The notes under the pieces: model-generated
The model's database searches: none
The model's input: only the letters and a program-made list of their open reading frames with translations
What the model was told of the DNA's origin: nothing
Position numbers and translations under genes: made by a program
Part shown: positions 1 through 7,354 of the stretch, in pieces
Position numbering within the stretch: position 1 is the stretch's first letter
Layout of the letters: every line of letters starts with the position of its first letter
Assembly (NCBI GenBank): GCA_020634935.1
Contig: JACKAT010000059.1
Coordinates: 1 to 34,456 of the forward strand
Source of the DNA: Anaerolineales bacterium
GTDB lineage: Bacteria; Chloroflexota; Anaerolineae; 4572-78; J111
DNA: 34,456 bases
Direction: 5' to 3'

Positions 1-2883
1 TACTTCAACCGTTGGCGTGGGCGCCGGGATGACCCGTGGTTCTAGCGCAGGCGGCGCCGGTTCGGGTTCGATGGCTACGGTGATGTAGTTGGCCCGAATC
101 TGGGTATCGCTGCCGCCGGGGCCGGTCACGGTCAGGCTTACCGAGAAGTTGCCGTCATTGACATAGGTGTGGGTTGGATCCGACGCGGTACTGGTTTCGC
201 CATCGCCAAACTGCCAGAAGCTGTCAGTAACGACGCCATCAGAGCGGTTATCGAAAACGACCACCAGCGGGGCCACGCCGTCGAGCGGTTCGGCCACAAA
301 GCGCGCGACCGGCGGGACATCCCCAACGATAATATAGTCACGACGGATTTTCGTATCGCTGCCGCCGGGGCCGGTGACGGTCAACCCAACCGAGTAACTG
401 CCGGTAGCGGCATAGGTGTGGGTTGGTTCGGCGTCGCTACTGGAGTCGCCGTCGCCAAAATCCCACAAGTAGGTCTCGATCTCGCCGTCGGAGCGGTTGA
501 TAAAGTGGACATCCAATGGCGCCGAACCGGTCAGCGGGTCGGCTACAAATTTAGCCACCGGAGAGGTTGGTGGTGGGGCGGGGGCTTCCACGACCGAAAT
601 GTAGTTCGGTTTGATCATCTCATCCCGGCCGCCGGGACCGTTGATCGTCAGGCTGACGGTTTTGTCGCCGGGGGTGGTATAGGTGTAGGTGAAGTCATCG
701 CAGCCGGCCTGAGCGTAGTCCTCCTCAACCAGCCACATACAGCTATCGTAATCACCGGTTGATAGGTTGGAAAAAGTAACCGCTAGTGGGGCCGCGCCGT
801 CGGTTGGCGCGGCGCTGAAATCGGCTTTGGCCGGCTGGCCGGCTTGAATGAGGTTGGTTTGCCCGGCCACATCGCTGCCGCCAGGCCCTTCGACGGTCAG
901 TTGGACGCTAAATGTGCCGGCAGTTGTGTAGATATGAGCCGGATTGCCGCAGGTTGCATCGGTAGCCCCATCGCCAAAATTCCACAAGCAGGCGGTGTAA
1001 TCGCCGCTGGAGGTGTTGGTAAAATTGACGGTCAGCGGAACCGGGCCAGAAGTTGGATTGGCGCTAAAAGCGGCTTGTGGCCGGTCACTGGTTACCGCCA
1101 CGGTTTGGCTGGTGGTATTGCTCCAAACGCCTTCATCTTTAACCCGTAGTTTGACCAGGTAGCTGCCGGCCGCCGTATAAGTGTGGGTTGGGTTGGCGGC
1201 GGTGCTGGTCGCGCCGTCGCCGAAGTCCCAGTCGAAGCTGTCGTAGAATTCCGATTGGTTGGTAAACCGGATTTGTAGCGGCTGGCCGCTGACCGGGCTG
1301 CTGGTAAATTTGGCTACGGGCCGGACGGTGATGTAATCCGATTTCTTCTCGGTATCTTCGCCGCCGGGGCCGCGCACTCTGAGCTTAACATCATATTTGC
1401 CCGGTTTATCATAGGTGTGCGTCCGGTCGCTGCAGCGGCTGCTGGTGTCGCCATCGCCAAAGTCCCATTTACAGGAATCGTAATCGCCCTCGGAGTCGTT
1501 GTCGAAATCGACCTCGAACGGCGCCGGACCATTTTTATCGTCGACGCTAAACCTGGCCCTCGGCGCGTTGGACGATGAAGTCGAGAGTTGCTCCCACCAG
1601 GTTTGGATGACGGCCTCGCCCGTATGCTCGTAATATTCGATGCGCAGGCTGTGCGTCCCCCACCCCAGCCAGCGGTCGCCGGTAACCTCGTGGGCGCTGC
1701 TGTCGTACCAACTGTCGATGACCAGCGCGTCATCAATATAAAATCGAACGCCGTCATCAACCCAGGCGTGGAAGCGGTACGTGCCTTCATCAAAGTGCAA
1801 GCTACGCGTCCATTTTACAGAAAAATTGTCGGCTGGAATGTCGGGATGGGGCGAAGAGAAGCCCCAGTTGAAACTGACGTTGACATCGTTGCGGGTCACG
1901 GTCGCCCCGCCGGATAGGTTGGGGTTACGAAAATAATCGCCGCGCCAATCGCTGATGACAATCGGAGCCGGGGTTGGGGTAGGCGGCAGCGGCGTGGCCG
2001 TCGATTCTTGGGTGGGAACCGGTGTAGGGGTGGCTAACAAAGGCGGTGTGTAGGCAGCCGGCACGCCATCCGTATTTTCGGCAATAACGTAATGGGCCGA
2101 TACCCAGCCGTAGTCGCCGGTGGCTGTTGGAAATTCAATTTGCCACCAGCCGCCATCGGGGCTGACGGCGATGATCTGGGCCGATTGGCCGGGGCGCAGC
2201 AGGCCAATAATGGCATAGTCCAACCCCGGCCCCTCACGGACGTTCAAGTTAACCGTACTGGTTAGCCGGGCCGGGGGTTGGCTCGGCTCAGGGGTGGAGG
2301 TTGGTGTTGGGTTGGGGGTGGCCGAAGGCTCGATGGTAGGGACCGGTGTGGCCGCCGGTTCGGATGTCGCCGTTGGCTCGGTTGGGGTCAGGTCTGGGGT
2401 AGCGGTTGGCTCCGGCTCCAAACTCAGAATGGTGAAGTTGGCTTGGGCCATGACCTGCCCATCCTCCGATCGGGCGATAACCGTGGCCGATTTTTGGTCG
2501 GCCCATTGGGTGGCAGGCAGTAATTCAAAGGTCGCGGTAAAGTGTCCCTCCGCGTCAACTGTGGCTTCGGTTACGGCATAGGTCGGGATGCGCTCCGCTT
2601 CCGGCGTGGTCAAATATAGGTACACGGTTGTTCCGGTCGGCCAATCCGACCCTTGCACCGTCAGCCTATCACCGACCAGGCCGACCGCCGGTTCGACCAC
2701 CATCGATGCGATGGGCTGGTCGGACGGCCGGAGTTGGGCTTGGCTGGATTGTTCGACAAAGAGAAATAGGAACCCCCCCACCACGATCAAGGTGAGGGAC
2801 CATAGCAGAATTACCAGAACCAATGTTACAGTATAGAGTCTTGGGCTCCCGGCAAGATTATTGAGAAATTGTTTAATGTTCAT
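1..2883 (-). CDS. membrane-anchored PKD-repeat protein with SH3b and PA14-like domains (C-terminus beyond window)
   Basis: The frame is open from ATG 2883 to the window edge, 961 codons with no stop, so the C-terminus is missing. Domains in order: a short cytoplasmic tail; one strongly hydrophobic helix at residues about 18-45 that would anchor the protein; a beta-rich module at about 52-140; a Pro/Thr/Glu linker at about 145-203; a bacterial SH3 domain at about 206-265 (NLNVREGPG motif); a second Pro/Thr linker; a PA14-like module at about 307-430 (FHAWVDDGVRFYIDD); then six PKD repeats of about 80 residues from 442 to 933, each with a WxFGDG-type core and a YTYT/HTYT strand. A new Pro-rich linker starts at the edge. 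The start is supported by AGAGGT seven bases upstream. PKD, SH3b and PA14 domains are typical of extracellular adhesion or glycan and cell-wall binding. No enzyme domain is visible, so the role is inferred to be a surface-exposed binding or structural protein. Confidence 0.85.
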   Translation of the reverse strand, partial: MNIKQFLNNLAGSPRLYTVTLVLVILLWSLTLIVVGGFLFLFVEQSSQAQLRPSDQPIASMVVEPAVGLVGDRLTVQGSDWPTGTTVYLYLTTPEAERIPTYAVTEATVDAEGHFTATFELLPATQWADQKSATVIARSEDGQVMAQANFTILSLEPEPTATPDLTPTEPTATSEPAATPVPTIEPSATPNPTPTSTPEPSQPPARLTSTVNLNVREGPGLDYAIIGLLRPGQSAQIIAVSPDGGWWQIEFPTATGDYGWVSAHYVIAENTDGVPAAYTPPLLATPTPVPTQESTATPLPPTPTPAPIVISDWRGDYFRNPNLSGGATVTRNDVNVSFNWGFSSPHPDIPADNFSVKWTRSLHFDEGTYRFHAWVDDGVRFYIDDALVIDSWYDSSAHEVTGDRWLGWGTHSLRIEYYEHTGEAVIQTWWEQLSTSSSNAPRARFSVDDKNGPAPFEVDFDNDSEGDYDSCKWDFGDGDTSSRCSDRTHTYDKPGKYDVKLRVRGPGGEDTEKKSDYITVRPVAKFTSSPVSGQPLQIRFTNQSEFYDSFDWDFGDGATSTAANPTHTYTAAGSYLVKLRVKDEGVWSNTTSQTVAVTSDRPQAAFSANPTSGPVPLTVNFTNTSSGDYTACLWNFGDGATDATCGNPAHIYTTAGTFSVQLTVEGPGGSDVAGQTNLIQAGQPAKADFSAAPTDGAAPLAVTFSNLSTGDYDSCMWLVEEDYAQAGCDDFTYTYTTPGDKTVSLTINGPGGRDEMIKPNYISVVEAPAPPPTSPVAKFVADPLTGSAPLDVHFINRSDGEIETYLWDFGDGDSSSDAEPTHTYAATGSYSVGLTVTGPGGSDTKIRRDYIIVGDVPPVARFVAEPLDGVAPLVVVFDNRSDGVVTDSFWQFGDGETSTASDPTHTYVNDGNFSVSLTVTGPGGSDTQIRANYITVAIEPEPAPPALEPRVIPAPTPTVEV

Positions 2884-2964
2884 TTCAGACCTCTACTGTT
2901 CACCATCTATCGGGGTGAGCCGGCGTCTGCCTCGTAAGACAAGCCAGGCCGACAACCCTGCCAT

Positions 2965-2999
2965 AAAAAAGTTCCCGAGCGTCGCCTGAACTCGGGAAC
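2965..2999 (-). terminator. intrinsic terminator of the hydrogenase operon
   Basis: On the minus strand a perfect 9-bp stem (GTTCCCGAG paired with CTCGGGAAC, 11-base loop) is followed at once by six T residues. It lies about 220 bases after the stop codon of the cNMP-domain gene and before the start of the PKD-repeat gene. It therefore should end transcription of the hydrogenase operon and separate it from the surface-protein gene. Confidence 0.8.
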
Positions 3000-3219
3000 C
3001 TGGCTTTACTGTTGTCATAAATTGTGACGCGTCTCGGTCACAAGATCGTCAGGATTGTTCAACGATCAGAATTAGCGACCACTTCTCCTCTCTGCATGGT
3101 ATATCAAAACCGGTGCAATTACGCCCGCCGATTGGCGAGTTTGCAGGCAAGCATGTTGTTAGTTTTTTACCTGGCTGTATTTCTAGTTTGGGTAGCTAGT
3201 TTGTTATGGCTCGCTACCG
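3000..3219. other. intergenic stretch downstream of the hydrogenase operon
   Basis: Together with 2884-2964 this separates two minus-strand genes. It holds the terminator at 2965-2999 and a weak GGTAGC/GCTACC inverted repeat near 3190-3220. A plus-strand reading frame (3024-3251) contains a hydrophobic run but has no ribosome-binding site and overlaps the end of the cNMP gene. No promoter for the PKD gene could be named with confidence. Confidence 0.4.
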
Positions 3220-3690
3220 TTAGGGTTGCGCTTGAGCAAAAATATCCATGAGATGTAACCGGGTGGCCTTGAGCCGATCGGCGATAAGGTCGGCAATCCG
3301 CAGCACGATCTCATAGCCAAATTCATAGTCATTTTGGCAGGCTTCCCGCAATTGGGGAGTGCTGATAGCCACAGCGCGCACATTGGTCACGGCGCGACAG
3401 CTCGCCGTTTTGCGCTTGTTTTGGAAAAAGGCGGACCAACCCAGCAACTGCCCCGGCCCAACTGTCAGGATCGTCACCCGCCCTTGCCCCGGAATGTGGG
3501 TTTCGACGGCCACATGCCCCTGTTCGATGATGTAAAGCACATCGCCCAACTCACCTTCACGGTAAAGGATATCGCCCTCGCGGTAGGTGGCCTGGAAAGC
3601 CATGCCTGCCAGTTTTTCCAGATGCGCTTGTTTGAGCGATCGGGTGAACTTGGCGGTTTGCAGTGTTTTGAGGATGGTTTGCGCATTCAT
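3220..3690 (-). CDS. cyclic-nucleotide-binding-domain protein without a DNA-binding domain
   Basis: A 156-residue protein that is essentially one cNMP-binding (CRP-like) beta-barrel, residues about 12-135. The roll is clear (YREGDILYREGELGDVLYII, then GHVAVE and VGPGQLLGWSAFF), followed by C-terminal helices. No helix-turn-helix follows, so it is not a CRP-type transcription factor as it stands. The phosphate-binding cassette is atypical: the Gly-Glu that contacts ribose in CRP reads Gly-Trp here, and the Arg of the Arg-Ser/Thr-Ala signature is Lys (KTAS). Classical cAMP binding is therefore doubtful. The start is supported by CAGGAGATGATTT before ATG 3690. It is the last gene of the hydrogenase operon, 21 bases after the maturation protease, which suggests a sensory or accessory role for the hydrogenase. 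Confidence 0.8.
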   Translation of the reverse strand: MNAQTILKTLQTAKFTRSLKQAHLEKLAGMAFQATYREGDILYREGELGDVLYIIEQGHVAVETHIPGQGRVTILTVGPGQLLGWSAFFQNKRKTASCRAVTNVRAVAISTPQLREACQNDYEFGYEIVLRIADLIADRLKATRLHLMDIFAQAQP

Positions 3691-3711
3691 AAATCATCTC
3701 CTGCTGGATAG

Positions 3712-4203
3712 TTACGCTGTCTTTAGGTAAATTGCCAATGTTTGGCTAAATTGCTCAACCAGGTCCGGCAGGGCCGCCGCCACTTGAGGCGATAATCCAC
3801 GACCCGGTTCCGTCGAGACCACCTCGACGCCCCATAGGAAAACCTGGTCCGGCAGCCGGCTGAGTTCGGCGGCCAGCGCCAAAATTTCGCGCACGCCCAG
3901 GCCGTGCGATGAGGCCCGCTCGACGCCGCGCGACTCGATCAGGCCGGGCAGCCAAACTTGGCGGTGAATGACGCCGGGCGGCGCGCCGCTCCACACGGCG
4001 TCGATGATGATCAGTTGATCGTTCCCCTGTATCAGGTGCAGTAGATCGACCGCGGGTTCAGTCGACGTGGTAAAAACCAGATCGACCCCAACCGTCGGCG
4101 GCCTGGCCTCGAAGCGGGATGCCAGCCGGCGAACGATGATGGGACCAATGGCATCATCTGTGGCCCAAGGTTTGCCCACGCCGACAACACAGATCTTCTT
4201 CAT
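3712..4203 (-). CDS. [NiFe]-hydrogenase maturation endopeptidase
   Basis: A 163-residue protein of the HyaD/HybD/HycI peptidase family. These enzymes cut the C-terminal tail off the hydrogenase large subunit after nickel insertion. Family landmarks are present: the N-terminal beta strand and GxG (VVGVGKP), DDAIG at 16-20, IIIDAVWSG with Asp68, and SSHGLG with His100. Asp16, Asp68 and His100 fit the positions of the three nickel ligands known in HybD (Glu/Asp, Asp, His). The asparagine usual after GxG is Lys here. It starts only 11 bases after hydA, whose product carries the expected cleavable tail after DPCxxCxxH, so the substrate is almost certainly that subunit. Confidence 0.88.
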   Translation of the reverse strand: MKKICVVGVGKPWATDDAIGPIIVRRLASRFEARPPTVGVDLVFTTSTEPAVDLLHLIQGNDQLIIIDAVWSGAPPGVIHRQVWLPGLIESRGVERASSHGLGVREILALAAELSRLPDQVFLWGVEVVSTEPGRGLSPQVAAALPDLVEQFSQTLAIYLKTA

Positions 4204-4214
4204 CTTACCGTACC

Positions 4215-5525
4215 CTATTGCCGCTTAATGTTCATCTTCAGAAAATGGGTGGCGCACGAGATACACGGGTCGTAGTTGCGGATCAGCTGCTCACACTGCC
4301 AGGTAGCTTTCTCCAGCGGCAAGGCCAATACCTGCGGTACGAAGGCCCGCAGATCATCCTCCATCCGCTTCAGGTTCTGGGAGGTGGGCGCCCAGATGTG
4401 GGCATTCTGGATGAGACCGTCAGAGCCGATGCGGTAGCGGTGATAGAGCATGCCGCGCGGCGCTTCGGTGATATGCCCGCCGTCGCCGGCTCGGGGTTGG
4501 ACCGGCAGGCGGCTGGGACGCGGCGGCTCGTAGGCGTCGATTAGTTGTATCGCTTCCTCAAAAGCGTGAACCAGCTCCAGCGACCGGGCGACAATGCTGG
4601 CGAAAGGATTGTAGTTGGGGAAGGTTAGGCCGGTTTGGCGCAGCGCCGCCTGAGCGGCGGGCGACAGCTTGTCCAGATTGAGGTTGACGCGAGCCAGCGG
4701 CCCGACAAAGTAGCTGCCGCCGCCGATGCGTTGGGCGTGGAGGGCGTTGGTGTGAGCCAGATGTTCTTCTTCAAAGTAGCGCTCGAACTGCTCAACCGGA
4801 ATGTCCAGCCCTTTGGAGGAGACCACCCGGCCCTCATTCATCGGATACTCGGTCGGGTGGGACAGCGCGACAAATTCATAATCAGGGACGAAATCAGGCC
4901 AGACTAAGGAGGCCGTCCAGGCGACCGTTTCGACGGCGGCGTCCAGCCCCCATTGCAATGCGTCACGCAGCGCCCGTAGTTCGCTGCGGGCGGGGGCGCG
5001 GTAGAAGCCGCCGACGCACGGGGTGATCGGATGCACCTCCCGACCACCGATGATCGCCAGCAGTTGGTTGCCGATCTGTTTCATGCGCAGGCCGCGCTCG
5101 ACCGTCGGTCGCAGCTCGGGTTTGGCAGCCATCGCGATGGCGCTGTCGCAGCCCAGGAAATCGGGCGCGTGGAGTAAGTAGACGTGTAGGGCGTGGCTTT
5201 GAATCCATTCGGCGCAGTAGTAGAGCCGGCGCAGCGCTCGAATTTCGGGCGAGACGGTCAGCCTCACGATTTTCTCCATCGCATGAATGGCGCTCATCTG
5301 GTAGGCCACCGGGCAGATGCCGCAGATCCGGGCGGTGATATCGGGCGCTTCCAGATAACTGCGCCCACGCAGGAAGGCTTCAAAGAAGCGGGGCGGCTCG
5401 AAGATACGCAGTTCGAGGTGGGTGATAGCGCCGTCTTCGGTCACAATATTGAGCGCGCCCTCGCCCTCGACGCGGGCCAGGTAATCGACTTTGATTTCTC
5501 GGCGAGTGGTCGTTTGGGTTGTCAT
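4215..5525 (-). CDS. hydA: [NiFe]-hydrogenase large (alpha) subunit, group 3b-type
   Basis: Catalytic subunit that holds the NiFe(CN)2CO site of a soluble hydrogenase. With the start at ATG 5525 it has 436 residues. The N-terminal nickel motif is RICGICP (Cys68, Cys71) and the C-terminal one DPCISCATH (Cys421, Cys424, His427), followed by the nine residues FLKMNIKRQ, the expected peptide removed by the maturation protease. The frame extends upstream to 5564, but that part lies in an R1 repeat and has no ribosome-binding site. ATG 5525 is preceded by CAGGGAGATGTAGTG, and the product from there starts TTQTTTRREIKVDYLARVEG, as expected for the family. Partners are the small subunit (hydD), flavoprotein (hydG) and Fe-S protein (hydB) encoded upstream. 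The set resembles archaeal sulfhydrogenase I and bacterial group 3b enzymes that couple H2 and NAD(P)H. Confidence 0.93.
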   Translation of the reverse strand: MTTQTTTRREIKVDYLARVEGEGALNIVTEDGAITHLELRIFEPPRFFEAFLRGRSYLEAPDITARICGICPVAYQMSAIHAMEKIVRLTVSPEIRALRRLYYCAEWIQSHALHVYLLHAPDFLGCDSAIAMAAKPELRPTVERGLRMKQIGNQLLAIIGGREVHPITPCVGGFYRAPARSELRALRDALQWGLDAAVETVAWTASLVWPDFVPDYEFVALSHPTEYPMNEGRVVSSKGLDIPVEQFERYFEEEHLAHTNALHAQRIGGGSYFVGPLARVNLNLDKLSPAAQAALRQTGLTFPNYNPFASIVARSLELVHAFEEAIQLIDAYEPPRPSRLPVQPRAGDGGHITEAPRGMLYHRYRIGSDGLIQNAHIWAPTSQNLKRMEDDLRAFVPQVLALPLEKATWQCEQLIRNYDPCISCATHFLKMNIKRQ

Positions 5526-5532
5526 CACTACA

Positions 5533-5652
5533 TCTCCCTGAAGAATAAAGGTTTGGAGCGTCAAAGTTTACTTTGACCTTCTCGTTGATAACAAAGCAAG
5601 CTTTGTCGCTCCAGTAAATTTTTATCCCCGTCGCTGTACCGAAGTTCTGTCC
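5533..5652 (-). repeat. R1 element, copy a (seam between hydD and hydA)
   Basis: A copy of the ~122-bp R1 family, read on the minus strand. It starts at GGACAGAACTTCGG inside the 3' end of hydD, goes through GGAGCGACAAAGC and its partner GCTTTGTT, then GGTCAAAGT/ACTTTGACGCTCC, and ends in CAGGGAG, the ribosome-binding site of hydA. The copy at 19201-19328 matches over almost the whole length. The element encodes the last nine residues of the small subunit plus its TAA stop, so it is not a silent spacer. Confidence 0.85.
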
Positions 5653-6476
5653 ATTTCCTCAAGTTTGTCGCCGGCCAGGCGGAAGGCATCGGCGTAACCG
5701 TTGAAAGTCCGGAACAAGCGCACAATCTCCGCCGGGGCAGCGCCCATCGCCAGGAAGCGTTGGCCCAGAGCGTCCATGTTGGGGGCTTCGGTGGGGCCGT
5801 AGCAGCCGTAACAGCCGCGCCGGTAAGCCGGGCAGATAGCGCCGCAGCCGGCCTGCGTGACCGGCCCCAGGCAAGGCACGCCCTGCGCCACGGTGATGCA
5901 GGTCGTGCCGCGCCGTTTACACTCGACGCAGACGCTGTAGGTGGGGACGCTTGGCTGGCGGCCGACCAACAGCGCGGTCAGTACGGCCAGCAGTTGATAT
6001 TTGTTGATCGGGCAGCCGCGCAGCTCGAAATCAACCTGGACGTGGTCGCTGATCGGCGTGGCCGTGGCCAACGTATCGATATAGGCCGGATGGGCATAGA
6101 CCGCCTGGATAAAGTCATCGATATCGTGCCAGTTGCGCAGGGCCTGGATGCCGCCGGCGGTGGCGCATGCGCCGATGGCGATCAGATATCTCGATTGGCG
6201 GCGGACCTCCTGGATGCGCTCGGCTTCTTCCGGGGTGGTAATCGCGCCTTCGACCAAGCTAACATCGTATGGCCCGGCCAGCGTCCGGCGGCTGGCTTCC
6301 ACAAAGTAGGCAATCTCCACCTGACCGGCCAGCGCTAGGAGTTCATCCTCCGCGTCCAACAGGGCCAGTTGGCAGCCGTCGCACGAGGCGAACTTAAAAA
6401 CCGCCAGCCGAGGTTTGGCTGCCTGGGCCGGTTGGTTGGGTTTGATGGGGGCGGGTCCCCCGTTTGGGCTGTTCAT
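5622..6476 (-). CDS. hydD: [NiFe]-hydrogenase small (delta) subunit with three Fe-S clusters
   Basis: 284 residues. Carries the electron-relay clusters next to the large subunit. Visible motifs: FKFASCDGCQLALLD with the proximal-cluster Cys32 and Cys35, AIGACATAGG in the middle, FELRGCPINKYQ, and a cysteine-rich C-terminal half (VCVECKRRG, then PCLGPVTQAGCGAICP and RGCYGCYGP) for the medial and distal clusters. No twin-arginine signal is present, which fits a cytoplasmic group 3 enzyme. The first ~22 residues are a Pro/Gln-rich extension. The start ATG overlaps the stop of hydG (TGATG) with GGAGGA just upstream, implying translational coupling. The last nine residues, DRTSVQRRG, and the stop codon are encoded by the R1 repeat, so the native C-terminus seems to have been replaced or extended by repeat insertion. 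Confidence 0.92.
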   Translation of the reverse strand: MNSPNGGPAPIKPNQPAQAAKPRLAVFKFASCDGCQLALLDAEDELLALAGQVEIAYFVEASRRTLAGPYDVSLVEGAITTPEEAERIQEVRRQSRYLIAIGACATAGGIQALRNWHDIDDFIQAVYAHPAYIDTLATATPISDHVQVDFELRGCPINKYQLLAVLTALLVGRQPSVPTYSVCVECKRRGTTCITVAQGVPCLGPVTQAGCGAICPAYRRGCYGCYGPTEAPNMDALGQRFLAMGAAPAEIVRLFRTFNGYADAFRLAGDKLEEMDRTSVQRRG

Positions 6477-7354
6477 CAGAAATCCTCCACGCCAAAAAAC
6501 GGCTCAATCTGGGCATAGGTCAGCACCGGCCCGTCTTTACAAATGAACGATGGGCCGAATTGGCAGTGACCGCAAAAGCCCAGAGCGCATTTCATGTTCC
6601 GCTCCATCGACAGGAATATCTTTTCTTTGGGTACGCGGCGGGCCAGAGCCTCGTAGACGACGAAGCGGATCATAATCTCCGGTCCGCAGGTCAGGACCAC
6701 GGTTTTACGGGGATCGAGGCGCAGGTGGTAAAAGAGCATCGGCACCACGCCGACCTGGCCGCGCCAATGAGGATCGGCCCGATCAACCGTGGTGTGGAGT
6801 TGGATGTCGTGCGCCTGCCAGCTCTCGAATTCGGCGGTGTAGAGCATATCGGCCGGCGTTCTGGCCCCGTAGAGGACGACGACCCGGCCAAACCGATCGC
6901 GGTGGCGCATAATGGTGTAGAGCACCGGGCGCAGGGGGGCCATACCGATGCCGCCGGTGACGATGTAGATGTCTTCGCCGTAGAGCCGGGTGATCGGCCA
7001 GGCCGAACCGTACGGGCCGCGCAGCCCGATGATGTCGCCGACGTTGAGGCGGCCGATGGCTCGCGTGACGTTGCCGGCAAAGCGGATGGTGTGGCCCAGA
7101 CAGTGCGGCTCCGCCGGGTCTGAGCTGATCGAGATCGGCACTTCGCCGATGCCGGGCAGGTAGAGCATATTGAATTGACCGGCCTCAAAATGATACTGCT
7201 CGCGCCGGAGTTCATCCTCAAAGACCACGTTATACGTGGTAATGGCATAGGCTTCTTCCTTTATATGGGTGATCTTGGCCGGATAGGGTACGTAGGCGTC
7301 GCCTATGGTTTCGACCCTGGGTACGGGCCCTGAGTTGATGGTAGGCATGATCAT
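6476..7354 (-). CDS. hydG: hydrogenase gamma subunit, FAD/NAD(P)-binding oxidoreductase with 2Fe-2S cluster
   Basis: 292 residues of the ferredoxin-NADP reductase-like family that forms the diaphorase arm of group 3b hydrogenases and of sulfhydrogenase. An N-terminal FAD-binding barrel (about 20-115; GQFNMLYLPGIGEVPISIS) is followed by the NAD(P) domain (IVTGGIGMAPLRPVLY near 120, LTCGPEIM near 220). The C-terminal segment has four cysteines (Cys256, Cys261, Cys264, Cys272) for a 2Fe-2S cluster. The enzyme would move electrons between pyridine nucleotide and the Fe-S chain. It overlaps the stop of hydB and the start of hydD by a few bases. AGGAAGG six bases before ATG 7354 supports the start. 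Confidence 0.92.
   Translation of the reverse strand: MIMPTINSGPVPRVETIGDAYVPYPAKITHIKEEAYAITTYNVVFEDELRREQYHFEAGQFNMLYLPGIGEVPISISSDPAEPHCLGHTIRFAGNVTRAIGRLNVGDIIGLRGPYGSAWPITRLYGEDIYIVTGGIGMAPLRPVLYTIMRHRDRFGRVVVLYGARTPADMLYTAEFESWQAHDIQLHTTVDRADPHWRGQVGVVPMLFYHLRLDPRKTVVLTCGPEIMIRFVVYEALARRVPKEKIFLSMERNMKCALGFCGHCQFGPSFICKDGPVLTYAQIEPFFGVEDF

Noticed and set aside
169..762. 197-residue plus-strand frame and similar frames opposite the PKD gene
   Set aside because: They are opposite-strand shadows of the GC-rich PKD coding sequence, which is open over the full 2883 bases.
2884..2960. Riboswitch (such as cyclic di-GMP) in the PKD gene leader
   Set aside because: No conserved riboswitch core could be matched in the short leader.
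3024..3251. 75-residue plus-strand frame with a hydrophobic segment
   Set aside because: No ribosome-binding site, overlaps the end of the cNMP-domain gene on the other strand and has poor codon character.
5526..5564. Upstream extension of hydA (13 residues)
   Set aside because: It lies in the R1 repeat, has no ribosome-binding site and is not part of the conserved protein.
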